Positions 21,386 through 30,787 of a stretch of DNA of 64,000 nucleotides are shown in pieces. Numbering within the stretch: position 1 is the stretch's first letter; each line of letters begins with the position of its first letter. The position numbers were made by a program, and so were the translations under genes. Location: positions 1 to 64,000 of the forward strand of contig DWWU01000041.1 in assembly GCA_019119555.1 (NCBI GenBank). Reading direction: 5' to 3'. The notes beneath the pieces were generated by a model that did no database searches, was not told the origin of the DNA, and was given only the letters and a program-made list of their open reading frames with translations. This stretch comes from Candidatus Fusicatenibacter intestinigallinarum. Lineage in GTDB: Bacteria; Bacillota; Clostridia; Lachnospirales; Lachnospiraceae.

Positions 21386-23053
21386 ATGCAGCTGACAGGT
21401 TCACAGATTATTATAGAGTGTTTGAAGGAACAAGGTGTAGATACGGTATTCGGATATCCGGGAGGAACGATTCTGAACGTGTACGATGAACTGTACAGCC
21501 ATCCGGAGATTCATCATATCCTGACTTCCCACGAGCAGGGTGCTGCCCATGCGGCGGACGGTTATGCCCGCGCGACCGGAAAAGTTGGCGTCTGTATGGC
21601 GACCAGCGGCCCGGGAGCCACAAATTTGGTTACAGGTATCGCGACGGCATATATGGATTCGTCTCCGGTGGTGGCAATCACTGCCAACGTAGGAAAATCA
21701 CTGCTGGGCAGAGACAGCTTTCAGGAGGTGGATATCACAGGCGTTGTGATGCCCATCACGAAGCACAGCATGATTGTAAAGAATATTGAAGATCTGGCGA
21801 AAACTCTGCGCCGTGCGTTTAAAATCGCCAAAAGCGGACGCCCCGGTCCGGTGCTCGTGGATATCACAAAGGATGTTACCGCGGCGAAATATGAATATGA
21901 ATACAAAGAACCGGAAAAAATCGAGCGCCAGGTGAATACGATTACAGAGGAGGCCCTTGAGGAGGCGGCTACACTGATCCGCAAAGCAAAACGCCCGTAT
22001 ATTTTTGTCGGCGGCGGCGCTGTGATTTCCGGAGCGTCGGAGGAAGTGCGGGAGCTGGCGCATAAGCTTCAGGCTCCGGTCTGCGACAGCCTGATGGGAA
22101 AAGGCGTGTTCCCGGGGGATGATCCGTTGTATACGGGAATGCTGGGTATGCATGGAACGAAAACTTCCAATCTGGGCGTGACAAAATGTGATCTGCTGAT
22201 CGTTCTTGGCGCCCGCTTCTCTGACCGGGTGACAGGAGATACCAGCCGGTTTGCAAAGAATGCAAAAATCCTGCAGTTCGATATTGACGCGGCGGAGATC
22301 AACAAAAACGTCGTTGTGGACGCATGCGTGATCGGGGATCTGAAAGAGGCTTTGAAGCGTCTGAATGAACGTCTGGAGCCGAAGGAATATCCGGAATGGC
22401 TTGAGGAGATCCGCGGACTGGAGAAACGTTATCCGATGAAACATGAAGACGGCCTGACCGGTCCGGCGGTTATGGAGGAACTTTACCGTGTGACCAAGGG
22501 GGATGCGGTGATTACCACGGATGTCGGCCAGCATCAGATGTGGGCGGCGCAGTATTATATCTACAAAGAACCGAGGGAACTTCTGACTTCCGGAGGACTG
22601 GGCACCATGGGCTTCGGCCTCGGCGCTGCTATGGGAGCGAAGATGGGAAGACCGGAGAAAACCGTGATTAATATCGCGGGCGACGGCTGCTTCCGCATGA
22701 ACATGAATGAGATTGCAACTCTGTCCAGATATCAGATTCCGGTGATTGAAATTGTCATCAACAATCATGTGCTTGGAATGGTGCGTCAGTGGCAGACTCT
22801 GTTCTACAAACAGCGTTATTCCTATACGGTTCTGGACGACGCGACAGATTTTGTGAAAGTTGCGGAGGCTCTGGGCGCCAAGGGAATCCGCGTGACAAAG
22901 AAAGAGGAGATCGCTCCCGCGATCGAGGAAGCGATTGCATACGGCGGACCGGTTGTCATCGACTGTCAGATTGACAGAGACGACAAGGTATTCCCGATGG
23001 TGGCGGCCGGCGCAGCGATTGAGGAAGTGTTTGACGCGGATGACTTGGATTGA
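21386..23053 (+). CDS. ilvB: Acetolactate synthase large subunit
   Basis: FGYPGGTILNVYDEL, ATSGPGATNLVTGIATAYMDS, TDVGQHQMWAAQYY. Confidence 0.95.
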   Translation: MQLTGSQIIIECLKEQGVDTVFGYPGGTILNVYDELYSHPEIHHILTSHEQGAAHAADGYARATGKVGVCMATSGPGATNLVTGIATAYMDSSPVVAITANVGKSLLGRDSFQEVDITGVVMPITKHSMIVKNIEDLAKTLRRAFKIAKSGRPGPVLVDITKDVTAAKYEYEYKEPEKIERQVNTITEEALEEAATLIRKAKRPYIFVGGGAVISGASEEVRELAHKLQAPVCDSLMGKGVFPGDDPLYTGMLGMHGTKTSNLGVTKCDLLIVLGARFSDRVTGDTSRFAKNAKILQFDIDAAEINKNVVVDACVIGDLKEALKRLNERLEPKEYPEWLEEIRGLEKRYPMKHEDGLTGPAVMEELYRVTKGDAVITTDVGQHQMWAAQYYIYKEPRELLTSGGLGTMGFGLGAAMGAKMGRPEKTVINIAGDGCFRMNMNEIATLSRYQIPVIEIVINNHVLGMVRQWQTLFYKQRYSYTVLDDATDFVKVAEALGAKGIRVTKKEEIAPAIEEAIAYGGPVVIDCQIDRDDKVFPMVAAGAAIEEVFDADDLD

Positions 23054-23063
23054 CAGAAAAAGG

Positions 23064-23092
23064 TTGACAGAAACTTAACAGAGATGTATGAT
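23064..23092 (+). promoter_or_regulatory. Promoter TTGACA-N17-TATGAT upstream of serC
   Basis: Near-consensus hexamers. Confidence 0.7.
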
Positions 23093-23124
23093 TGATTTAT
23101 CGCAGTAAAGCGATAGCACGCTAC

Positions 23125-23160
23125 CAGAAGAAATACGGTTGAACAACCGTATTTCTTCTG
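23125..23160. repeat. Perfect palindrome in the serC leader (17-bp arms, AA centre)
   Basis: CAGAAGAAATACGGTTG-AA-CAACCGTATTTCTTCTG. Confidence 0.9.
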
Positions 23161-23194
23161 CAAATAAGCAAAAAATCGCGAGGAGGACGCAAAA

Positions 23195-24277
23195 GTGAGC
23201 AGAGTTTACAATTTTTCCGCAGGTCCGGCGGTTTTGCCGGAGGAAGTTTTGAAAGAGGCGCAGGAAGAACTGATGGATTACCGCGGATGTGGAATGTCCG
23301 TAATGGAAATGAGCCACCGCTCTTCGGTTTTTCAGCAGATTATCGACGAGGCAGAGGCGGATCTCAGGGAACTGATGAATATTCCTTCCGAGTACAGGGT
23401 TCTGTTTCTCCAGGGAGGAGCGTCTCTGCAGTTTGCGATGATTCCGATGAATCTGATGAAGAACCGCGTCGCTGATTATATTGTCACAGGGCAGTGGGCA
23501 AAAAAGGCGTACCAGGAAGCGCAGAAATTCGGAAAGGCCAACAAGATCGCCTCATCCGAGGATAAGACATTCTCCTACATCCCCGACTGTTCGGATCTTC
23601 CGGTAAGTCCGGATGCGGATTATGTGTACATCTGCGAAAACAACACGATTTACGGGACCAAGTTTAAAGAACTTCCCAATACGAAAGGAAAACTTCTGGT
23701 GTCGGATGTGTCCTCCTGTTTTCTGTCGGAACCTGTTGACGTATCGAAGTATGGAATCATCTACGGCGGAGTACAGAAGAACATCGGTCCTGCGGGAATG
23801 GTGATTGCGATCATCCGCGAAGATCTGATTACGGAGGACGTACTTCCGGGAACTCCCACGATGATGGCATACAAAACCCATGCGGACGCCGGTTCCATGT
23901 ACAATACGCCCAACTGCTGGAGCATTTATATGTGCGGAAAGGTGTTCCGGTGGCTGAAACGGATGGGCGGCCTTTCCGTAATGAAAGAGAAAAACGAAGA
24001 GAAAGCAAAAATTCTCTATGACTACCTTGATTCCAGCAGGCTGTTTCGCGGTACGGTTGTTCCGAAAGACCGTTCGCTGATGAATGTGCCTTTTGTGACC
24101 GGCGATAAGGAGCTGGATGCGAAATTTGTAAAGGAGGCAAAAGCCGCAGGGCTGGAAAACCTGAAAGGACACCGCACAGTGGGCGGTATGCGGGCGAGCA
24201 TTTACAATGCGATGCCGAAAGAGGGCGTCGAGGCGCTGGTGGCGTTTATGAAGAAATTTGAGGAGGAAAATCTGTGA
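23195..24277 (+). CDS. serC: Phosphoserine aminotransferase (GTG start)
   Basis: VYNFSAGPAVLPEEVL, GGVQKNIGPAGM; GGAGGA SD before GTG. Confidence 0.95.
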   Translation: MSRVYNFSAGPAVLPEEVLKEAQEELMDYRGCGMSVMEMSHRSSVFQQIIDEAEADLRELMNIPSEYRVLFLQGGASLQFAMIPMNLMKNRVADYIVTGQWAKKAYQEAQKFGKANKIASSEDKTFSYIPDCSDLPVSPDADYVYICENNTIYGTKFKELPNTKGKLLVSDVSSCFLSEPVDVSKYGIIYGGVQKNIGPAGMVIAIIREDLITEDVLPGTPTMMAYKTHADAGSMYNTPNCWSIYMCGKVFRWLKRMGGLSVMKEKNEEKAKILYDYLDSSRLFRGTVVPKDRSLMNVPFVTGDKELDAKFVKEAKAAGLENLKGHRTVGGMRASIYNAMPKEGVEALVAFMKKFEEENL

Positions 24278-25440
24278 TGTATCAGTATTATTGCCTGAAT
24301 CCTATTGCGGAGATCGGACTGGAAAATTTCGGAAGTCAGTATCAGAAGGCGGAGCAGCTGGAAGAGGCACAGGCCGTTCTGGTGCGCAGCGCATCGATGC
24401 ATGAGATGGAACTTCCCGGGAATCTGTACGCGGTAGCCCGCGCCGGCGCCGGCGTCAACAATATTCCACTGAAAGAATGTGCGGAGCGTGGAATCGTCGT
24501 GTTCAACACGCCCGGAGCCAATGCAAACGGCGTCAAGGAGCTTGTGATCGCAGGTATGCTCCTCGCTTCCAGGGATATTGTCGGGGGAATTACCTGGGTA
24601 AAGGAGGAGAAGGATAATCCTGAGATTCAGAAACTTGCGGAGAAAAAGAAAAAGCAGTTTGCAGGCTGTGAGATCAGCGGAAAGAAGCTGGGAATCATCG
24701 GACTTGGCGCGATCGGCCAGCTGGTGGCAAACGCTGCGATTCCGCTGGGGATGGAGGTGTACGGCTATGATCCGTATATTTCCGTGGACGCTGCATGGAA
24801 CCTCTCCCGTGCGATCCGCCATATCCAGAATGTGGAGGATATCTACAGGGAATGCGATTACATAACCATTCACGTCCCGCTTCTTGACAGTACCAGGGGA
24901 ATGCTTGACGAAAAAGCGATTTCCATGATGAAAGACGGCGTGGTGATCCTGAACTATGCACGGGATCTTCTGGCGGACGAGGATGCGATTCTGAGAGGCC
25001 TGAAAAGCGGGAAAATCAAACGGTACGTCACCGATTTTGCAAACCCGAAAGTGGCAGGCGCCGAGGGCGTGATCGTCACCCCGCATCTGGGAGCGTCAAC
25101 GGAAGAGTCAGAGGATAACTGTGCGATTATGGCAGTGAAGGAGATCCGTGACTTTATGGAAAACGGGAATATCCGGAATTCGGTCAATTTCCCCAACTGC
25201 GATATGGGAATGTGTTCTGCCAGAGGGCGTATTTCTATCTGCCACAGAAATATTCCGAATATGCTGAGTCAGTTTACAAAGGTCATGGGTGATGCGGGCG
25301 TCAACATTTCCGATCTTGTCAACAAAGGAAAAGGAGATTACGCCTACACCATGATGGATCTGGAAAGCCCGTCTACAGAAGAAATGGCAAACCTGCTGGG
25401 GCAGGTGGAAGGTGTGCTTCGGGTACGGATCGTAAAATAA
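24274..25440 (+). CDS. serA: D-3-phosphoglycerate dehydrogenase
   Basis: GIIGLGAIGQLVANAA NAD-binding motif, C-terminal ACT-like region; ATGA overlap with serC. Confidence 0.93.
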   Translation: MMYQYYCLNPIAEIGLENFGSQYQKAEQLEEAQAVLVRSASMHEMELPGNLYAVARAGAGVNNIPLKECAERGIVVFNTPGANANGVKELVIAGMLLASRDIVGGITWVKEEKDNPEIQKLAEKKKKQFAGCEISGKKLGIIGLGAIGQLVANAAIPLGMEVYGYDPYISVDAAWNLSRAIRHIQNVEDIYRECDYITIHVPLLDSTRGMLDEKAISMMKDGVVILNYARDLLADEDAILRGLKSGKIKRYVTDFANPKVAGAEGVIVTPHLGASTEESEDNCAIMAVKEIRDFMENGNIRNSVNFPNCDMGMCSARGRISICHRNIPNMLSQFTKVMGDAGVNISDLVNKGKGDYAYTMMDLESPSTEEMANLLGQVEGVLRVRIVK

Positions 25441-25446
25441 ATGGCA

Positions 25447-25492
25447 GGATTGAAGCCGCCGCATGAGGTTAGATGCGGCGGCTTCTTCTGTC
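25447..25492 (+). terminator. Intrinsic terminator after serA
   Basis: GAAGCCGCCGCAT...ATGCGGCGGCTTC then TTCT. Confidence 0.85.
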
Positions 25493-25523
25493 ATTGGGTC
25501 ATTGAAACGGATAGAAAAGAACA

Positions 25524-25545
25524 GAATTTTCAATGACCGGATGCC
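25524..25545. repeat. Family-5 fragment
   Basis: GAATTTTCAATGACCGGATGCC. Confidence 0.5.
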
Positions 25546-25619
25546 GCAGCCGCTCATCCATCTGAACGGCTGCCCGGAAACCGAAAGAAATGGAAAAATA
25601 AAAAAGGAGACCCTGAAAT

Positions 25620-26858
25620 ATGGCAACAATTAAACCGTTTGCAGCCCTGAGACCCGCGAAAGAGCTGGCGGCACAGGTAGCTGCTCTCCCTTACGACGTA
25701 TACAGCAGACAGGAAGCGGCGGAGGCGGTCAAAGGCCATCCGTACAGCTTTCTGAATATTGATCGCCCGGAGACGCAGTTTCCCGCCGGGTACGACATGT
25801 ATGCGCCGGAAGTGTACCGGAAAGCGGCGGAACTGCTCAGTACGCAGATCCGGGCCGGCGTTTACGTCAGGGAGTCTGCGCCCTGCTATTATGTTTATGC
25901 GCTGACAGGAAACGGACGCACACAGACCGGTCTTGCGGCCTGTTCTCTGGTGGATGATTACGACAATGGTGTGATCCGGCGTCACGAGAACACAAGGGCA
26001 GAGAAAGAAGCGGATCGCATCCGCCATGTGGAAGCCTGCGGCGCGCAGACCGGACCGGTTTTCCTGGCATATCGGAAAAACGAAAAGGTCAGCCGTATCC
26101 TGGAGGAACAGAAAAATCATGGGCCGCTGTATGATTTTACGGCGGAGGACGGTGTCCGCCATCAGGTCTGGCGGATTTCTGATCCGGAAATTATGTGTAT
26201 GCTGACTGACTTTTTTGCAGAGATTCCCCATACCTATATCGCGGACGGCCATCATCGTGCCGCTTCTGCGGCTGCGGTCTGCAGAAAATACTGCCGGGAG
26301 CATCCGAAGGCTCCCGGTGATGCGGAGTTCCGGTATTTTCTGTCTGTCCTTTTTTCGGAAGAGGAACTGAGTATCATGGATTATAACCGTGTAGTCAGGG
26401 ACCTGAACGGGAATACGCCGGAAGAATTTCTTGGAAAACTGAGCCGGATTTTTTCCGTTACGGCGGAAGATCAGGCTGTCCGTCCGCAGAAGAAGGGGGA
26501 AATCGGATTGTACCTGAACGATTCCTGGTACCGCCTGGAACTGAGACCGGAACGGGCAGAATCCGATCCGGTGGAGCGCCTGGATACTGCCATGCTGCAG
26601 CGGGAGGTGCTGTCGCCGATTCTCGGAATCCGGGATCCGAAAACCGATTCCAGGATTGACTTTGTAGGGGGAATCCGCGGGCTCGGGGAGCTGGAGCGCC
26701 GGTGCCATAAGGACTGTGCGGCTGCCTTTGCAATGTATCCCACCTCAATGGGAGAGCTTTTCGCCGTGGCTGACGCCGGAAAGCTGATGCCGCCGAAATC
26801 CACCTGGTTTGAACCAAAACTGCGCAGCGGGCTTCTGATTCACGAAATCCGTCTTTGA
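25620..26858 (+). CDS. DUF1015 family protein
   Basis: IKPFAALRPAKELAAQVAALPYDVY N-terminus, IADGHHRAASAAAV motif; adjacent to serC-serA. Confidence 0.9.
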   Translation: MATIKPFAALRPAKELAAQVAALPYDVYSRQEAAEAVKGHPYSFLNIDRPETQFPAGYDMYAPEVYRKAAELLSTQIRAGVYVRESAPCYYVYALTGNGRTQTGLAACSLVDDYDNGVIRRHENTRAEKEADRIRHVEACGAQTGPVFLAYRKNEKVSRILEEQKNHGPLYDFTAEDGVRHQVWRISDPEIMCMLTDFFAEIPHTYIADGHHRAASAAAVCRKYCREHPKAPGDAEFRYFLSVLFSEEELSIMDYNRVVRDLNGNTPEEFLGKLSRIFSVTAEDQAVRPQKKGEIGLYLNDSWYRLELRPERAESDPVERLDTAMLQREVLSPILGIRDPKTDSRIDFVGGIRGLGELERRCHKDCAAAFAMYPTSMGELFAVADAGKLMPPKSTWFEPKLRSGLLIHEIRL

Positions 26859-26879
26859 CTTATGAAATCTGTCTTTCTC

Positions 26880-26908
26880 TTGTACACTTTCCGGAAAAAT
26901 GGTACAAT
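26880..26908 (+). promoter_or_regulatory. Promoter TTGTAC-N17-TACAAT upstream of glgB
   Basis: Hexamers and 17-nt spacing. Confidence 0.6.
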
Positions 26909-26946
26909 AAATGAAAACCAACCGGCGAAGGAGGTCATGGTCACAG

Positions 26947-29256
26947 ATGGAAGATAAGTTGTATGATATGATGGATTGGGCAGAGATTGAAACGGTTGTT
27001 TACTCGGAAGAAAATCAGCCGAGAAATATTCTCGGACCCCACAAAACGAAAAACGGAATCGTTATTCAGGGATATTTTCCGGATGCTTCGGAGGCGGCGG
27101 TGAAGCTTCTTTCTGACGAAAAGACGATCCCGATGGTGCAGGAGGATGAAGGCGGATACTTTGCCGTTCTGCTGCCGGGGACAAAGATTCCCGAATACCG
27201 TTTTGTGGTCACAGGACCGGGCGGCGAGAAGGAAGAATTTTACGATGCCTATGCGTTCCCTTGCCAGTTAGACGAGAAGGCTCAGAGACAGTTTGAAGCC
27301 GGAATCTGCTACGATGTGTATGAGATGCTTGGAGCACATCCGGCTGTGATCGACGGCGTACGTGGAACCTGCTTTGCGGTATGGGCGCCGAATGCGCTCC
27401 GTGTCAGCGTGGTCGGCGACTTCAATCACTGGGACGGCAGAATGCATCAGATGCATCTCCATGATTCCGGAATCTATGAACTGTTTATTCCGGGCGTCGG
27501 GGAAGGGGCGCTGTATAAATATGAGATCAAGGCGAAAGGCGGACTGGTATACCTGAAAGCGGATCCCTACGCCAACGCTGCACAGCTTCGCCCGGATAAT
27601 GCGAGCATCGTTGCAGATCTCGGAAAATATCGCTGGCAGGACGGCGATTGGATGAAGCAGCGCCGCAAGGTCCAGGGAGACAGGACGCCGCTTTACGTTT
27701 ATGAGATGCATCTTGGTTCCTGGAAAAAGCCGGAAGACGGACGTGATTTTTACAATTACCGGGAGATTGCGCCGATGCTGGCGGAATATGTGAAGAAAAT
27801 GGGATTCACCCATGTGGAACTGATGCCGGTGATGGAACATCCGCTGGATGAATCCTGGGGATATCAGGTGACCGGGTATTATGCGCCCACTGCGCGGTAC
27901 GGAACCCCGGACGATTTCAGATATTTTATGGATTATATGCATCAGCAGGGAATCGGCGTGATTCTCGACTGGGTGCCGGCGCATTTCCCTCGCGATACGT
28001 TCGGCTTGTCTGCCTTTGACGGCACATGCCTGTATGAACATCTGGATCCGAGAAAGGGATCGCATCCGCACTGGGGTACGCTGATTTACAACTATGGAAG
28101 ACCTCAGGTGACAAACTTCCTGATCGCGAACGCTCTGTTCTGGGCGAAGGAGTATCATGCGGACGGAATCCGTATGGATGCCGTTGCTTCCATGCTCTAT
28201 CTGGATTACGGCAAACAGGACGGAGAGTGGGTTCCCAATATTTATGGAGGCAATGAGAATCTTGAGGCGATTGAATTTCTGAAGCATCTGAACAGCGTAT
28301 TCAAGAAGAAGTTTCCGGATGCCATGCTGATCGCGGAGGAATCCACCGCATGGCCGAAAGTCACCGGAGATCTGGAGGATGATGGTCTGGGCTTTGACTA
28401 TAAATGGAATATGGGATGGATGAACGATTTCATCGAATATATGAAAAACGATCCGGTATTCCGCGGCGCGCATCATGATCAGCTGACGTTCTCGATGATT
28501 TATGCGTACAGCGAGAAATTCCTTCTCAGCATCTCCCATGACGAGGTGGTTCACATGAAGGGATCGCTTTACACGAAGATGCCGGGAGAGGATCAGCAGA
28601 AACTTGCGAATCTGCGTCTGGCCTACGGCTATCAGCTTGCCCATCCCGGCAAAAAGCTGCTGTTCATGGGGCAGGAATTCGGACAGATCCGGGAGTGGAG
28701 CGAACAGAGATCTCTGGACTGGGAACTTCTGGAGGAGGACGGTCACAGAAAGCTGCAGGAGTATATGCAGGCTTTGCTGAAACTGTATCATTCGTGTCCC
28801 GCGCTGTATGAGTATGATTTCAGCTCCGACGGTTTTGAGTGGATCAACTGTCTTGAATGGGAAAAAAATCTTCTGATTTTCCTGCGGAAAACGAAGAAGA
28901 GGGAGGACACGCTTCTGGTTGTCTGCAATTTCTCCAACGTTGTATATGACAACTTCATGATCGGCGTTCCGTATCCCGGCAAGTACAAAGAGATCTTCAA
29001 CAGCGACGCTGCGGCCTTTGGCGGCGAGGAAGTTGTAAACCCGAGAGTCAAGATGTCAAAGAAAGCAGAATGCGATGAGCGTAAAAATTCCATTACGGTA
29101 AAAATTCCGGCGCTTGGAATGTCCGTCTTCAGCTACAGCCGTCCGGCAGAGAAAGCGAAAGACAATAAGACGGCGAAAACACACCAGAAAAAGACTTCTG
29201 TGAAAAGAAATCTGAAAAAAGAACTGGAGGAGAAATTTGAGACAGAGGAAAAATAA
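26947..29256 (+). CDS. glgB: 1,4-alpha-glucan branching enzyme
   Basis: FAVWAPNALRVSVVGDFNHWDGR, GYYAPTARYGTPDDFRYFMD, DGIRMDAVASMLYLDY, EFGQIREWSEQRSLDW. Confidence 0.95.
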   Translation: MEDKLYDMMDWAEIETVVYSEENQPRNILGPHKTKNGIVIQGYFPDASEAAVKLLSDEKTIPMVQEDEGGYFAVLLPGTKIPEYRFVVTGPGGEKEEFYDAYAFPCQLDEKAQRQFEAGICYDVYEMLGAHPAVIDGVRGTCFAVWAPNALRVSVVGDFNHWDGRMHQMHLHDSGIYELFIPGVGEGALYKYEIKAKGGLVYLKADPYANAAQLRPDNASIVADLGKYRWQDGDWMKQRRKVQGDRTPLYVYEMHLGSWKKPEDGRDFYNYREIAPMLAEYVKKMGFTHVELMPVMEHPLDESWGYQVTGYYAPTARYGTPDDFRYFMDYMHQQGIGVILDWVPAHFPRDTFGLSAFDGTCLYEHLDPRKGSHPHWGTLIYNYGRPQVTNFLIANALFWAKEYHADGIRMDAVASMLYLDYGKQDGEWVPNIYGGNENLEAIEFLKHLNSVFKKKFPDAMLIAEESTAWPKVTGDLEDDGLGFDYKWNMGWMNDFIEYMKNDPVFRGAHHDQLTFSMIYAYSEKFLLSISHDEVVHMKGSLYTKMPGEDQQKLANLRLAYGYQLAHPGKKLLFMGQEFGQIREWSEQRSLDWELLEEDGHRKLQEYMQALLKLYHSCPALYEYDFSSDGFEWINCLEWEKNLLIFLRKTKKREDTLLVVCNFSNVVYDNFMIGVPYPGKYKEIFNSDAAAFGGEEVVNPRVKMSKKAECDERKNSITVKIPALGMSVFSYSRPAEKAKDNKTAKTHQKKTSVKRNLKKELEEKFETEEK

Positions 29257-29259
29257 CAT

Positions 29260-30096
29260 ATGACGGTTCTGGAGAAAATCTTTCTGTATCTTGAGGGGAA
29301 GGTCGGAGGGTTTGCGGACTTTGTTCTGAAGGCCCTCCTGGCCCTGATCATTTATTTTGTCGCCCGCAAGCTGATTGGGAAGCTGTGTGTGCTGATCAGA
29401 AAAAATATGCTGAAATTCCATGCGGACGTTGCAATCACAAGCTTTGTCGTCTCGCTGGTGAAATACTCTCTGAATATATTCCTGGTACTGACGATCATTG
29501 TGCAGCTGAATCTTGTGAAAGAATCTTCGATCACCGCTGCGATCGCGTCTGCCGGCGTGGCGATTTCCCTGGCCCTTCAGGGGGGACTTTCCAACCTGGC
29601 CGGAGGCGTTCTTATTCTTTTGCTGAAGCCGTTCAAGGCGGGGGACTACATTATCTTTCCCAATGAAAATCAGGAAGGAACTGTGCGAAAAATAGAGATG
29701 TACTACACCACAATCAGCAGTGTCGACAACCGTATCATCATGATTCCCAATGCGAATCTTACAAACAGTACGATTGTCAATGTCACGGCAATGGAGAAGA
29801 GAAAACTGGAGATCAAAGTGGGGGTTTCCTATTCGTCCGACCTGAAGGAGGCAAAAGGGATCCTGCAGCGACTGGTGGAGGCGGAACCACGCTTTCTGGC
29901 AGAAGAGCAGCAGTTCTTTGTGGACAGCCTCGGGGAGAGCAGCATTACCGTTGGGCTTCGCGCCTGGGTCAGGACCGACGACTACTGGCCGGTGAAATGG
30001 GAGATGAACGAGAAAATCAAACAGGAGTTTGACCAGGCGGGAATCGAGATCCCCTATCCGCAGCTGGACGTACACCTCAAGGAGCAGGGAAATTGA
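29260..30096 (+). CDS. Small-conductance mechanosensitive channel (MscS family)
   Basis: AGVAISLALQGGLSNLAGGVLILLLKPFKAGDYI, IPNANLTNSTIVN. Confidence 0.93.
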   Translation: MTVLEKIFLYLEGKVGGFADFVLKALLALIIYFVARKLIGKLCVLIRKNMLKFHADVAITSFVVSLVKYSLNIFLVLTIIVQLNLVKESSITAAIASAGVAISLALQGGLSNLAGGVLILLLKPFKAGDYIIFPNENQEGTVRKIEMYYTTISSVDNRIIMIPNANLTNSTIVNVTAMEKRKLEIKVGVSYSSDLKEAKGILQRLVEAEPRFLAEEQQFFVDSLGESSITVGLRAWVRTDDYWPVKWEMNEKIKQEFDQAGIEIPYPQLDVHLKEQGN

Positions 30097-30113
30097 AAAT
30101 CGTCTCGCGATGG
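30093..30113. repeat. Family-5 fragment overlapping the mscS stop codon
   Basis: TTGAAAATCGTCTCGCGATGG, as at 17738. Confidence 0.6.
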
Positions 30114-30136
30114 TTTTGTTCTGCTCAAAAAAAGGC

Positions 30137-30165
30137 TTGCATTTCCTGTGGGAGAGTGCTATACT
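30137..30165 (+). promoter_or_regulatory. Promoter TTGCAT-N17-TATACT for the rimP-nusA operon
   Basis: Hexamers and 17-nt spacing. Confidence 0.65.
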
Positions 30166-30193
30166 GTTATCGTTGAATAGAGTAACTGGCAAA

Positions 30194-30226
30194 GGAGTGG
30201 ACGGCAGCGTCCACTCTTTCTTTTGT
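30194..30226 (+). terminator. Leader hairpin/terminator between this promoter and rimP
   Basis: GAGTGGAC-ggcagc-GTCCACTC then TTTCTTTT. Confidence 0.75.
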
Positions 30227-30260
30227 ATGACAGGAAACTGCGTTCCCTGTTATATAAAAA
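30222..30260. repeat. Family-4 repeat
   Basis: TTTGTATGACAGGAAACTGCGTTCCCTGTTATATAAAAA. Confidence 0.7.
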
Positions 30261-30299
30261 CTAAATGTAAAGAAAACCGGATAAAAAGGTGGTGAGGAT

Positions 30300-30767
30300 T
30301 TGAGCAGAAAAGAAACCTACGAACAGAAAGCAGAGGAACTGATTCTTCCGATTGTGGAAGCCAATGGCTTCGAACTCGTGGACGTGGAATATGTCAGGGA
30401 GGGCGGCAGCTGGTATCTGCGCGCTTATATTGATAAAGAAGGCGGCATCACAGTAGACGACTGCGAGATTGTCAGCCGGGCATTTTCCGACAGGCTGGAT
30501 GAAAACGACTTTATAGAAGACGCCTATATCCTGGAGGTAAGTTCTCCCGGTCTGGGACGTCCGCTCAAAAAGGAGAAAGATTACCGGCGCAGTATGGGAA
30601 AAGAACTGGAAATCAGAACGTATCGTGCCGTTGACCGCTGCAGGGAATTTTACGGGGTTCTCACCGCATATGATGAAGACAGCGTGACGATTGAGGAAGA
30701 GGACGGCACGCTGCGTACTTTCGCAAAAACGGATATCGCTTTGATACGGTTAGCATTTGATTTTTAG
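30300..30767 (+). CDS. rimP: Ribosome maturation factor RimP (TTG start)
   Basis: VEYVREGGSWYLRAYIDKEGGITVDDCE, VSSPGLGRPLKKEKDY; TTG after GGTGAGGA. Confidence 0.94.
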   Translation: MSRKETYEQKAEELILPIVEANGFELVDVEYVREGGSWYLRAYIDKEGGITVDDCEIVSRAFSDRLDENDFIEDAYILEVSSPGLGRPLKKEKDYRRSMGKELEIRTYRAVDRCREFYGVLTAYDEDSVTIEEEDGTLRTFAKTDIALIRLAFDF

Positions 30768-30787
30768 TACAGGAGGAAGAGAAAAAA

